Shown: positions 7,675 to 16,127 of the stretch, piece after piece
Position numbering within the stretch: the first letter of the stretch is position 1
Layout: each line of letters starts with the position of its first letter
Assembly: GCA_018666235.1 (NCBI GenBank)
Contig: JABJAB010000066.1
Location: forward strand, 1 to 64,000
DNA length: 64,000 bases
DNA from: Ilumatobacter sp.
GTDB lineage: Bacteria > Actinomycetota > Acidimicrobiia > Acidimicrobiales > Ilumatobacteraceae
Direction of reading: 5' to 3'
Translations under genes and position numbers: made by a program
Notes under the pieces: generated by a model
Told to the model about the DNA's origin: nothing
The model's input: only the letters and a program-made list of their open reading frames with translations
Databases searched by the model: none

Positions 7675-8595
7675 TCAGGCGTTGCGGAGGAGGTCGATCA
7701 AGCTGCTGGTGTCCCAGCGGTCGCCGCCGCGTGCAACGACCTGCTTGTACATCTGATCAACGACGGCGGTCACCGGCAAGCGGGCGCCGTTGCGCTCGGC
7801 CTCTTCGAGGCAGATGCCGAGGTCCTTACGCATCCACTCGACTGCGAATCCGAAGTCGAACTCGCCATCGGCCATCGTGCCCGCGCGGTTGTCCATTTGC
7901 CAGCTCTGTGCGGCCCCCTTGCCGATGACACCAACGACCTCAGCGATGTCCAGGCCGGCGCGTTCCGCGAAGTTCAACCCTTCGGCGAGGCCCTGCACCA
8001 GTCCGGCGATACAGATCTGGTTGACCATCTTCGTGAGTTGGCCAGACCCCGACGGCCCGAGGAGCGCACACTGCTTGGCGAACGCACCGATCACCGGGAT
8101 CACTCGTTCGTACACCTCGACGTCGTCGCAGCCGCACATCACGGTGAGCTGTCCGTTCTCTGCGCCGGCCTGTCCACCGGAGACAGGCGCATCGACAAAC
8201 CCGATCCCTTGCTCTTCGCACGCCGCAGACAATTCACGGGCGAGGCTTGCTGAGGCCGTGGTGTGATCGACGAGGATCGATCCGGGCGCCATCGACGACA
8301 GCACACCCGTCTCGCCGAACACGACCTCACGCACGTCGTCGTCGTTGCCGACACACATCATCACGATGTCGACACTTTCGGCAGCCTCGGCCGGCGTCGG
8401 TGCAGCCTGACCACCGTTCAGCGCGACCCACGCCAACGCTTTTGCTGCCGTGCGGTTGAAGACGACGAGGTCGTGACCGGACCGCTTCAGGTGGCGCGCC
8501 ATCGGAGCGCCCATGACGCCTGTACCGAGAAAGGCGATCTTCTTTCGGTCGTCTACGGGGTTCTGGCCTGAGGCTGGTGCGGTGTCGTCGCTCAT
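7675..8595 (-). CDS. NAD(P)-dependent beta-hydroxyacid dehydrogenase (HIBADH family)
   Basis: 306 residues. N-terminal Rossmann domain with IAFLGTGVMGAPMARHLKRSGH (the family GxGxMGxxMAxxL signature), then DAPVSGGQAGAENGQLTVMCGC for substrate contact, and GQLTKMVNQI containing the catalytic lysine. The C-terminal helical domain ends near EERNGARLPVTAVVDQ. The family oxidises 3-hydroxyisobutyrate, tartronate semialdehyde, 6-phosphogluconate relatives, or acts as an imine reductase. The sequence does not separate these. The gene is convergent with the aminotransferase and has no apparent operon partner. Confidence 0.85.
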   Translation of the reverse strand: MSDDTAPASGQNPVDDRKKIAFLGTGVMGAPMARHLKRSGHDLVVFNRTAAKALAWVALNGGQAAPTPAEAAESVDIVMMCVGNDDDVREVVFGETGVLSSMAPGSILVDHTTASASLARELSAACEEQGIGFVDAPVSGGQAGAENGQLTVMCGCDDVEVYERVIPVIGAFAKQCALLGPSGSGQLTKMVNQICIAGLVQGLAEGLNFAERAGLDIAEVVGVIGKGAAQSWQMDNRAGTMADGEFDFGFAVEWMRKDLGICLEEAERNGARLPVTAVVDQMYKQVVARGGDRWDTSSLIDLLRNA

Positions 8596-8737
8596 GATCC
8601 CTGAGTCTTTCAGGTCACAACCGCACGTACGTCACTACCACCGCGGACCATCGTTGAAGCGCTCCCGAGAGGCAGCTGTTCGGACAAGCCGGGCGCTGAC
8701 ACCTCACAGTGTCCGGCGTGAATCGCAGTGAAGCGAG

Positions 8738-8757
8738 GCGGGGCGCATTCGCCCCGC
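8738..8757 (-). terminator. Strong stem-loop after carD
   Basis: GCGGGGCG (8738-8745), loop CATT, CGCCCCGC (8750-8757): an 8-bp perfect GC stem with a tetraloop, starting 5 bases past the carD stop. No long T-run follows, as is common in high-GC actinobacteria. Confidence 0.55.
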
Positions 8758-8761
8758 GCCA

Positions 8762-9292
8762 TCACTTCTTTTTCTTCTTCGGTGTCTCTTCTTCGCCGTC
8801 TTTGAGCACGCCCTTGGCCAGTGCCTCGTCAAGGTAGATCTCTGCATCCTCGGCCGAAACCTTGAGAGCGGGTGAAATCTCGGACACGAGGTTGACGCGA
8901 GCCCGTTCGTACATCGTGCGTTCGGCGGCGGACAGCGAGGCGTCACGGTTGCGAGCAGCAAGGTTTCGAACGACTTCGGCCACCTGATACACGTCGCCGC
9001 TCTTCAGCTTTTCCTGGTGGTTCTTGAAGCGTCGGCTCCAGTTGCTTGGTACGCGCGGGTCAGGCTTCGCGAGCACGGACACGAGGTCCTCAAGTTCGTC
9101 AGCCGACACGGGTGGCCGAACCCCGACCTCGTCAGTCTTGTCGACAGGCACACGCAAAGTCATCTCGTTGATGACCGTGGTGAGGATCAGGTAGTCCTGC
9201 TTCTCACCGAAGAACTCCATCTTCTTGGTCCCCTCGACTTTGCACGCACCGTGCTGGGGATAGATGACGACTTCGCCCTTCTTGTATTTCAC
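8762..9292 (-). CDS. carD: CarD-family RNA polymerase-binding transcription regulator
   Basis: 176 residues. CarD binds RNA polymerase beta and upstream promoter DNA, stabilises open complexes and drives rRNA and housekeeping transcription. Start is the GTG at 9292, preceded by AGAGG at six bases' spacing. A longer frame would run through the tRNA gene and is rejected. The N-terminal RNAP-interaction domain begins KYKKGEVVIYPQHGACKVEG. The C-terminal helical domain includes SNWSRRFKNHQEKLKSGD with the promoter-wedging tryptophan context, RNRDASLSAAERTMYERAR and YLDEAL. A lysine-rich tail of TPKKKKK closes it, longer and more basic than usual. Monocistronic, with a hairpin after the stop. Confidence 0.93.
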   Translation of the reverse strand: MKYKKGEVVIYPQHGACKVEGTKKMEFFGEKQDYLILTTVINEMTLRVPVDKTDEVGVRPPVSADELEDLVSVLAKPDPRVPSNWSRRFKNHQEKLKSGDVYQVAEVVRNLAARNRDASLSAAERTMYERARVNLVSEISPALKVSAEDAEIYLDEALAKGVLKDGEEETPKKKKK

Positions 9293-9442
9293 GCAGAACC
9301 TCTTTGGGGGTCGATGAGTGGCAACACGGCGAATCCGGTCCCCACAGCGAAAGACAAGGATAACGGCAGCAGACCCCGTTCCGAACTCCGGCCTGATGCT
9401 CGACTCTGTTGAACACACGTCGGAGGGTCTTCGCGCACGATT

Positions 9443-9519
9443 TGGCGCCCCCGGCAGGACTCGAACCTGCGACCGACGGGGTAGAAACCCGCTGCTCTCA
9501 TCCACTGAGCTACGGAGGC
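9443..9519 (-). tRNA. tRNA-Arg (anticodon TCT)
   Basis: On the minus strand the 77-nt sequence folds as a full cloverleaf. Acceptor GCCTCCG pairs with CGGGGGC with one G-T wobble. The D arm is GCTC/GAGC. The anticodon stem GCGGG/CCCGT encloses the loop TTTCTAC, giving anticodon TCT, read by AGA. The T arm GCAGG/CCTGC holds TTCGAGT. CCA is encoded at 9445-9443. It lies between the glycine-rich protein gene and carD. Confidence 0.95.
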
Positions 9520-9587
9520 GTAGCAAGGACAATCGTATCCGCACGGCGCTGATGCGCTTCGTTCCGTCAGAGACGGAAACCAACACC

Positions 9588-11723
9588 TCAGACGTTGGCC
9601 GACATCTGGAATCCTGTGCCACCCGGAGTCGAGCCATTACCGCCACGGCCTGCAGTGCCCGCGACAAACTCGGCGGCGTCGAAAACCTGATTCGCAGCAC
9701 TGTCGTCGAACCATCCATACGACGAGCCCCCGGAGGCGCCGGCACCAGCGGTGGCGTTCACATCGTTGGCGGGTACGCCGCCGGCACTACCACTCCGACC
9801 ATTCCCGTCGGCACCGCCGAGGCCTGGAGCGCCACCGACGCCGCCATCGGCACCGTTGCCACCGCTTCCACCCCGCACTGTGGTGGCCGAGACCTCGACG
9901 ATCACGACCCGAGTGGTCAGCATCCCCAACGAGGGGCCGCCCGCGCCGCCACCACCCTGGCCACCGGTTCCGCCGCCACCACCACCGCCGCCGCCACCGC
10001 CGTTACCGCCGTCGGCCAGCAGTCCGCTGGCGCCTTCGGCGCCGCTGCCGCCGACCCCTCCAGCCTGAGCGAGGTTCGCGAGTGCACCTGAGCCGCCATT
10101 GCCGCCGCGCCCGCCGGCGACCAGCGACTCAATGACGACCAAACGTTCAACGCCCACTGTCCACAGTCCAATCGATCCACCACCACCGCCACCGGGCGCG
10201 GCTCCCTCGGTTGCAGTACCTCCGGCACCGCCGCCTCCGCCGCCACCACCGCTGACAAGAAGCGGTCCGTTTCCACCACCACCGCCCGATCCACCTGCGC
10301 CCGGCGATCCGACTTCACCACTGGCGCCCTCGTGACCAATCGGCATCGTCGCGTCCTCATCGGCCTGGGCCAAGCCCACACCGCCGTTCCCACCGGGGCC
10401 CCCATTGCCCCCTGCGCCGCCACGCCCAGCTTGACCATCCGGCGAGCCACCTGCCCCGCCCGCACCGCCGCCCGGGGCACTGGAACCGCCACCGGTGTTA
10501 CCGCCGTCGCCACCGCGCCCCCCAGCGGTGGCGCCTGAACCGCCGCCAGAGCCGGCATCACGGCCACTCGCGTTCCCGCCAGCCGACGCAGTGTCTGCCA
10601 GGGCCTCAACGGCCACGCCATCGCCGCCGCCGCCGCCGCGTGCGGCATTGACGGTTGATCGTTCGATCCGCACCTCGGTCGCCCCACTGACAAAGATGCC
10701 CGAGCTCATTCCGCCTGAGCTGCCATCCACGCCAATGCCACCGTCGCCACCGACGATCCGGCTGTCGAGCACGCTGATCGTGCCCGCATCTTGCACCAGC
10801 ACGCCTGCTGAGTTGCTGCCCGCCGCAGCGTTGCCAGCGGTGACCTCGATCGCAGACAACCAGCGCTCGGATGATCCTGCCAGACGAATGGCGATCGCTG
10901 CTCCGTTGATGACGACACGCTGATTGACGTTGCGCATCCAATTCTCATCGAACCCGCCGTACATGCTCATCCCGTCGCTCAACTCGAGGGAGGCCGCCGT
11001 GGTGTCATACGTCCCCACGCTCCGCACGTAGACGTCTCGTCCAGGGGCCGACTCGACGGCCGCGGCCAAGCTCCGCACGGGTGCATCAATCGACCCAGCA
11101 GCACTGTCATCGCCACGTTCGCCGTCGACGAACACCGCTTGATCTGCGTCTTCCAACACCCGGACGATGACATCGTCTGTTGCGACTCCATCGGTGCCGG
11201 CAACCTCGAGCGTGAACGCAAGCGTTGAAACGTCCAGCGGCGCAGTCACGACCGCTTCGATGCCGAGCAAACTGCCAACACCGGTCGTCACATCCGGGCC
11301 GGCTGTTTGCGTCCAACGAACGGCGTCATCCGGCGTGCCCTCGGCGAGATTCTCGGCGGTCAACACGAACTCGGCCGCCCGATCGACAAGCAGATCTTCT
11401 CCCGCCTCCGCGTTCGCCGGCAGTAGCAGTGTGGTCGACGGCGTCGTCGTTGTGGACGCAACCGTGGTCGTCGTGGCTTGCGTCGTGGTGGTCGCTGGTT
11501 CGCTGGTCGGCACCGATGTCGGGAGCACCGTTGACGGTGCCGCGGCGTCACCACCACCCTGTGAAGCGACGAACGCGATCATCCCGGCGATCAGCACGAG
11601 TACTGCGGCAACACTCAACGCGATCAAGACATTGCGCTGACGCTCCTCGTGTGGACTGAGCGGCGGCCGACCAGCGGGGCCGTTGGCGGCCGCTGGCCAT
11701 CCTGCATTCCAGTCGTTCGTCAT
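9588..11723 (-). CDS. Glycine-rich (PGRS-like) membrane-anchored surface protein
   Basis: 711 residues from the ATG at 11723, which has GGAAGG nine bases upstream; a further in-frame ATG lies at 11759. Order: a Pro/Gly-rich cytoplasmic tail of about 35 residues; one membrane helix (about 33-55, VLIALSVAAVLVLIAGMIAF); a Thr/Ser/Pro linker rich in TTTT; a PKD/cadherin-like stretch (about 100-200); then ADQAVFVDGERGDDSAAGS, reminiscent of DUF1565-type beta-helix proteins, continuing with repeated valine-rich turns (GVLVQDAGTISVLDSRIVGG). From about 375 the chain is largely GG, GGA and GGN repeats, broken by short non-glycine strands. This suggests a secreted right-handed beta-helix with Gly-rich loops, like PE_PGRS in appearance only. 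Function unknown. Confidence 0.8.
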   Translation of the reverse strand: MTNDWNAGWPAAANGPAGRPPLSPHEERQRNVLIALSVAAVLVLIAGMIAFVASQGGGDAAAPSTVLPTSVPTSEPATTTTQATTTTVASTTTTPSTTLLLPANAEAGEDLLVDRAAEFVLTAENLAEGTPDDAVRWTQTAGPDVTTGVGSLLGIEAVVTAPLDVSTLAFTLEVAGTDGVATDDVIVRVLEDADQAVFVDGERGDDSAAGSIDAPVRSLAAAVESAPGRDVYVRSVGTYDTTAASLELSDGMSMYGGFDENWMRNVNQRVVINGAAIAIRLAGSSERWLSAIEVTAGNAAAGSNSAGVLVQDAGTISVLDSRIVGGDGGIGVDGSSGGMSSGIFVSGATEVRIERSTVNAARGGGGGDGVAVEALADTASAGGNASGRDAGSGGGSGATAGGRGGDGGNTGGGSSAPGGGAGGAGGSPDGQAGRGGAGGNGGPGGNGGVGLAQADEDATMPIGHEGASGEVGSPGAGGSGGGGGNGPLLVSGGGGGGGGAGGTATEGAAPGGGGGGSIGLWTVGVERLVVIESLVAGGRGGNGGSGALANLAQAGGVGGSGAEGASGLLADGGNGGGGGGGGGGGTGGQGGGGAGGPSLGMLTTRVVIVEVSATTVRGGSGGNGADGGVGGAPGLGGADGNGRSGSAGGVPANDVNATAGAGASGGSSYGWFDDSAANQVFDAAEFVAGTAGRGGNGSTPGGTGFQMSANV

Positions 11724-11805
11724 CGTCGTCAGCCTTCCGGGACCCCTGACGGTAGCCACGGAACGCTGTCAACGGGTGGCACCAAGGCAGAGCCGGCACG
11801 CGCCA

Positions 11806-13047
11806 TCAGATGAGGTGCTGTCGAAGAAACCCCAGCGCAGTGATGACGGAGAACTGCCGCATCAACTCGCGTAGACCCGGCATGTTGGCCTGCCGGACCT
11901 CCTCGAAGCCAGGCCCGACCATCCCGACGAAAAGTGTTCCGACCGGTTGTCCGTCCTGCTCAGCGGGACCAGCCACGCCGGTCAACGACAGCCCGATATC
12001 GGCACCCAATCGGTCGCGCACACCCACTGCCATCTGCCGTGCGGCAATTTCGCTGACCACTGGCCCCTCGCCCACACCAAGCAGGGTCTGCTTGACCTCG
12101 GTGGCGTAGCTGATGACTCCACCTCTGAACACATCGCTCGAACCCGGAATGTCAGTGAGTCGACCACCAACGAGGCCGCCGGTGACCGATTCGGCGACTG
12201 CAAGGGTCAGACCGCGCTGGCGACACAGGTCGAGCACGACCGACTCCATCGTGTCATCGTCCGTCCCGAAGATCAGGTCGTCGATCTCGTGGCGAACCAC
12301 CGCCTCCCACTGGTCGAGTTGCGCACTGCAACCGTCACGCGTTGCGTCCTTCGCGGTGAGACGAACCTTGAGGCCATTCCAACCACTGGCGAGAAATGCC
12401 AACGTGGGAGTGTCCGGCGTTTCGAGCTGCTCGATCACGTGCTCAAGCTTCTCGTTGAGACCGCTCTCGCTCTCACCCCAGGTGCGTAGCACTCGCGACG
12501 CAATGACCGCTGTCTCGCCGCTGCGCTCGAGCAGGTCAGGAATGATCGCCCGTTCGAGCATGTCGCGCATCTCATGCGGCACGCCAGGAACCGCATAGAC
12601 CACTTTGTCGACACCGTCGACGGTGACGGGGCAAATCAGCCCCGGAGCAGTGCCTCGGGTCTGGGAGATGATTGCCGCCCCGACCGGCACTTCGGCCTGG
12701 CGTCGGTTGTTCTCCGCCATCGTCCGGCCACGCGACTCGAACATTTGCCGAATCGTGTCGACGAGCATCGCGTCTTCGACCAGTTCGACACCCATCACGT
12801 TCGCGATGGCATGACGCGTCAGGTCGTCGTGCGTCGGTCCCAGTCCCCCACACATGATGACTGCATCAGCGTCGACGAGCATGCGACTGAGCTGCGCCTC
12901 GATGCGCCCGACGTTGTCGCCGACCTTGACCTGCACGAGTGAGTCGATGCCACTGGCAGCGAGTTCGCCACCGATCCACGCTGAGTTCGAATCGATGATC
13001 TGCCCGAGCAGGAGTTCGGTACCGACGGCGAGGACATCACAGCGCAT
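11806..13047 (-). CDS. cinA: CinA-family protein (NMN deamidase/ADP-ribose pyrophosphatase)
   Basis: 413 residues, full family length. N-terminal MoCF-like domain: VGTELLLGQIIDSNSAWIGG near residue 8 and MCGGLGPTHDDLT near 65. The middle has VYAVPGVPHEM. The C-terminal CinA domain begins about 255 with TLAVAESVTGGLVGGRLTDIPGSS and contains SLTGVAGPAEQDGQPVGTLF, with the serine/threonine pocket of nicotinamide-mononucleotide deamidase. The family recycles pyridine nucleotides and in some species is linked to competence and recA. Third gene of a rimO-pgsA-cinA unit, separated from pgsA by 54 bases. Usually the recA gene follows in other actinobacteria, but it does not here. Confidence 0.92.
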   Translation of the reverse strand: MRCDVLAVGTELLLGQIIDSNSAWIGGELAASGIDSLVQVKVGDNVGRIEAQLSRMLVDADAVIMCGGLGPTHDDLTRHAIANVMGVELVEDAMLVDTIRQMFESRGRTMAENNRRQAEVPVGAAIISQTRGTAPGLICPVTVDGVDKVVYAVPGVPHEMRDMLERAIIPDLLERSGETAVIASRVLRTWGESESGLNEKLEHVIEQLETPDTPTLAFLASGWNGLKVRLTAKDATRDGCSAQLDQWEAVVRHEIDDLIFGTDDDTMESVVLDLCRQRGLTLAVAESVTGGLVGGRLTDIPGSSDVFRGGVISYATEVKQTLLGVGEGPVVSEIAARQMAVGVRDRLGADIGLSLTGVAGPAEQDGQPVGTLFVGMVGPGFEEVRQANMPGLRELMRQFSVITALGFLRQHLI

Positions 13048-13101
13048 CGACGCAGTGTGTCAGGAGTGACGAACCGGGCCCGACCCCATTGGCAACTCGT
13101 C

Positions 13102-13692
13102 TCAGGTACTGACCGGTGTTGCTGACGACGCGTTCTGTGGGTTGCGCGCGTAGTGGAGATACTGCGCACCACTGATCAGGGCCAGCACGACCGCCGCCCA
13201 GAGCAGGCCCTTCCAGAGCCAGGTGGCATCCAACGCCGTCCACGGCAGCAGAGCAAACCCGACGGCGAGCTGCTGGGCGAGCGTCTTGTACTTCGCCAGC
13301 TGGGACGCCGGGACGCTGATGCCCTTGCCGCTCACCACGACGCGATAGACGCTGATGATCAGTTCGCGGGCCGCAATGATGATGACCGGCACCACCCAGA
13401 ACACACCGGTACTGACCAGGGTGAACATCGCGCCGAGTACGAGCACCTTGTCGGCGAGCGGGTCAAGAAATGCTCCGGCAGCGGTCGGGCCCCGGCGGCG
13501 AGCGACATACCCGTCGATGCCATCGCTGACGCACAGCACAAACCAAAAACCAAACGCGATCCAAGCCCCGCCTGGCTGATCGGGGATGATCCAGAACATC
13601 ACCGGCGAGAGCAAGAGCCGTGCGGTCGTGATCGCATTGGCCCAACTGGCGATCGACAACCCTTCGCTCGGCACCGCCGCGGTGGTATTCAT
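13102..13692 (-). CDS. pgsA: CDP-diacylglycerol-glycerol-3-phosphate 3-phosphatidyltransferase
   Basis: 196 residues, integral membrane. It transfers the phosphatidyl group from CDP-diacylglycerol to glycerol-3-phosphate, the committed step to phosphatidylglycerol and cardiolipin. The CDP-alcohol phosphotransferase motif DG-x2-AR-x8-G-x3-D-x3-D appears as SDGIDGYVARRRG...GAFLDPLADK. Membrane segments follow with the phosphatidylglycerophosphate-synthase-type IIAARELIISVYR. The ATG shares its A with the TGA of rimO, so the two are translationally coupled. Another CDP-alcohol transferase such as cardiolipin synthase is less likely given the conserved rimO-pgsA-cinA order. Confidence 0.9.
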   Translation of the reverse strand: MNTTAAVPSEGLSIASWANAITTARLLLSPVMFWIIPDQPGGAWIAFGFWFVLCVSDGIDGYVARRRGPTAAGAFLDPLADKVLVLGAMFTLVSTGVFWVVPVIIIAARELIISVYRVVVSGKGISVPASQLAKYKTLAQQLAVGFALLPWTALDATWLWKGLLWAAVVLALISGAQYLHYARNPQNASSATPVST

Positions 13693-15059
13693 CAGCGCTC
13701 GCCGGCCTCGGCCTCGTCCTCATCGAGCGACGCAACGTCGACACCGGCGGCCACGAGATCGGGCCCCAGAGCGTCAACGATCTCGACGTCGACGAACTCT
13801 CCCACCGGGACATTCTGCCCGACGTGCACGATGCCATCAATCTCGGGCGCCTCGCGATGGCTCCGGCCGACACCCGAACTGTCGACGAGCACGTTCATCG
13901 TTGAGCCGATCAGGTCATCTCGACGGGCCGCGGTGATGTCGTCCTGGAGCGCCCGAAGCTCGCCAAGCCGCTCGTGCATCAGACCATCGGGGACAACACC
14001 TTCGCCCTGGGCGACCAGGTCAGCGGCATAGGTACCGGCTTCATTGCTGTAAGAGAAAAAGCCACACCAGTCAAGCTGTGCCTCTTCGACGAACCGCAGC
14101 AACTGGTCATGATCGTCTTCTGTCTCGCTCGGGTACCCGACAATGAAGTTGCTGCGGAACGCTGCGTCAGGCTCGCGTTCGCGGATGTCGGCGATGCGGT
14201 CGAGGAATCGCTGACCATCACCCCAACGACGCATCTTGCGCAACAACGGCTTGCTGACGTGCTGCAGTGACAGGTCGAAGTACGGGACCCCTGTCTGACA
14301 GATCGAGTCGATCAAGCCGTCGGTGAGATCACTCGGGTACAAGTAGAGCAGCCGGACTCGGTCGACTTCGGCGGCCACGGCATCGATCAACGGAACGATC
14401 GAGCCAGCACCCATCTCATCGGGACGGTCCTTGCCGTACGACGCAAGGTCTTGGGCCACCAACACAATTTCGCGCGCCTGCAACTGCTCGACCTCGGTGA
14501 GAATCGCAGAGACATCACGGCTGCGCTGCGGACCTCGGAAACTCGGAATCGCACAGAACCCACACGAGCGATCGCAGCCTTCAGCAATCTTGATGTAAGC
14601 CCACGGGACAGCAGACTTCGGTCGCGGCAGATTGAGCAGATCGAACGACGGCAGCGGCGCTTCCGACACGGGAATCAGCTTGCGCGAACCAGCACCTCGG
14701 CTCGGCACTTCTCGGCCATCTCGTTCAGCGATCTTGATGTTGAATGCCTGCCCGAACCCGGCGACCTGATCGACCTCTGGCAATTCGGCGGCGAGTTCGT
14801 CACCGTAGCGTTCGGCCATACAGCCGGTGACCACTAGCTTGGACCCGTCGAGGCGCTGCTCATCAAGCGCAAGGATCGTGTCGATTGATTCTCGACGCGC
14901 TTCGTCGATAAATGCGCACGTGTTGACGACGACAAGATCAGCCGCTCCAGCATCATCGGTCGGCTCCATACCGTCTGCGAGCAGCGCTCCGACGAGCTTG
15001 TCGGAATCGACATCGTTCTTTGGGCAGCCCAAGGTCTCGACATAAAACCGCTGCACCAT
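13692..15059 (-). CDS. rimO: Ribosomal protein S12 (Asp88) methylthiotransferase
   Basis: 455 residues. RimO adds a methylthio group to aspartate 88 (E. coli numbering) of ribosomal protein S12 by radical SAM chemistry. The N-terminal UPF0004 domain has the second-cluster cysteines C12 (TLGCPKND), C48 (VVNTCAF) and C80 (VVTGCMAERY). The radical SAM cluster is C162, C166 and C169 in EGCDRSCGFCAIP. A C-terminal TRAM-type segment covers about 375-440. LGCPKN rather than the MiaB-type LGCQMN motif, together with the pgsA linkage, supports RimO over MiaB. It is first in the operon and overlaps pgsA by one base. Confidence 0.93.
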   Translation of the reverse strand: MVQRFYVETLGCPKNDVDSDKLVGALLADGMEPTDDAGAADLVVVNTCAFIDEARRESIDTILALDEQRLDGSKLVVTGCMAERYGDELAAELPEVDQVAGFGQAFNIKIAERDGREVPSRGAGSRKLIPVSEAPLPSFDLLNLPRPKSAVPWAYIKIAEGCDRSCGFCAIPSFRGPQRSRDVSAILTEVEQLQAREIVLVAQDLASYGKDRPDEMGAGSIVPLIDAVAAEVDRVRLLYLYPSDLTDGLIDSICQTGVPYFDLSLQHVSKPLLRKMRRWGDGQRFLDRIADIREREPDAAFRSNFIVGYPSETEDDHDQLLRFVEEAQLDWCGFFSYSNEAGTYAADLVAQGEGVVPDGLMHERLGELRALQDDITAARRDDLIGSTMNVLVDSSGVGRSHREAPEIDGIVHVGQNVPVGEFVDVEIVDALGPDLVAAGVDVASLDEDEAEAGER

Positions 15060-15153
15060 TCCGGCGACGCTATCTGCCCAGGTGCCCGCTCGCGGAGTGG
15101 GACGCGCCGTAGAGAGCCCGCCGTCTCATCGAGGCCCTCGAGCAGATCGTCGA

Positions 15154-16083
15154 CTACTGATGTGCAAGTCGTAGGCCCAACCGCGGCCAGTGGAATGACG
15201 CCAGCTTGCCGGTTCCTGACAACGTGACAAACGCTGTGGTCATATCGTCGCCGCCGAAGCAGATGTTGGTCGTGAACATGTCGCCGGTGGCGTGGTGCTC
15301 GGTGTGTTCACCATCGGGGGAGATTGCGGTGATCCCACCGTTCAGCAGCGTGGCGACGCACACCCAGCCGTCGTGGTCGACGGCGAGCGAATCGAGGAGT
15401 TGATGTCCTGGGAGTCCGTGCAGGACCGAGGGACGCCCACCTGGGACAAGGCGCCCCGGCTCCTCGAGCTGTCGTTCGAACACACGGCCCGTATGGGTCT
15501 CGGCCCAGTAGAGCGTGGTCCCCTCCGGCGACAGGCCGATGCCGTTCGGACCATCGACCGGGAAGATCGCTTCGGTGATCTCGGACCCGTCGCATGCTGC
15601 GTGGTAGATCGCCGTGAGGTCCGCCGTCCGGGCGCCATGGTCGCGGATGCCGTGGTCGGTGAACCAAAATCCACCGTGGCCGTCCATCACGAGGTCGTTC
15701 GGGGCCCGGAGCGGCCGGCCCTGGCACTCGGTGTACAGATCGGTGACGGACCCGTCGTGCAGGTCAACGCGTTGGATCTTGCCACCAAGGTGCCGGCTCG
15801 GGTCGAATCGTCCGGGCTGTGAGCGTCCGTTGCGTTCGATCGGCGTAAATGATCCGCCGTTGTTGCAGAGATAGATCGCGCCGTCAGGTCCAATGGCTGC
15901 GCCGTTCGGGCCACCAGGCGTGTCGGCCACGCGCTCCTTGGTGCCGTCCGGTCGGACCCGGGTCAGGCATTCGGAGAACATCTCGACCACGATCACCGAG
16001 CCGTCCGGCATCGCAATCGGGCCCTCTGGAAAGCGCAAACCGTCGGTGATCTCGGTGAGTTCTGGCTGCAGGTCGATATGTGC
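15154..16083 (-). CDS. SMP-30/gluconolactonase-family protein
   Basis: 309 residues from the ATG at 16083 (MAHIDLQPELTE). A six-bladed beta-propeller of the SMP-30/strictosidine-synthase-like type: GLRFPEGPIAMPDG, GGPNGAAIGPDGAIYLCNNGG, RAPNDLVMDGHGGFWFTDHG, GPNGIGLSPEGTTLYWAETH and DSLAVDHDGWVCVATLLNGG mark successive blades. The acidic and asparagine metal ligands of the family are present in PEGP, APND and the D-S-L-A-V-D turn. Members hydrolyse sugar or xenobiotic lactones using a divalent metal. The substrate cannot be told here. No signal peptide. Convergent with none; ftsK lies upstream in the same direction. Confidence 0.85.
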   Translation of the reverse strand, partial: AHIDLQPELTEITDGLRFPEGPIAMPDGSVIVVEMFSECLTRVRPDGTKERVADTPGGPNGAAIGPDGAIYLCNNGGSFTPIERNGRSQPGRFDPSRHLGGKIQRVDLHDGSVTDLYTECQGRPLRAPNDLVMDGHGGFWFTDHGIRDHGARTADLTAIYHAACDGSEITEAIFPVDGPNGIGLSPEGTTLYWAETHTGRVFERQLEEPGRLVPGGRPSVLHGLPGHQLLDSLAVDHDGWVCVATLLNGGITAISPDGEHTEHHATGDMFTTNICFGGDDMTTAFVTLSGTGKLASFHWPRLGLRLAHQ

Positions 16084-16127
16084 CATGCCCCAAGCCAATC
16101 ACACCGGCGCCCGCAGACGCGCACCCG

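Noticed and set aside
9293..9745. N-terminal extension of CarD to 327 residues
   Set aside because: It would translate through the tRNA-Arg gene. CarD proper starts at the GTG at 9292 with a good ribosome binding site.
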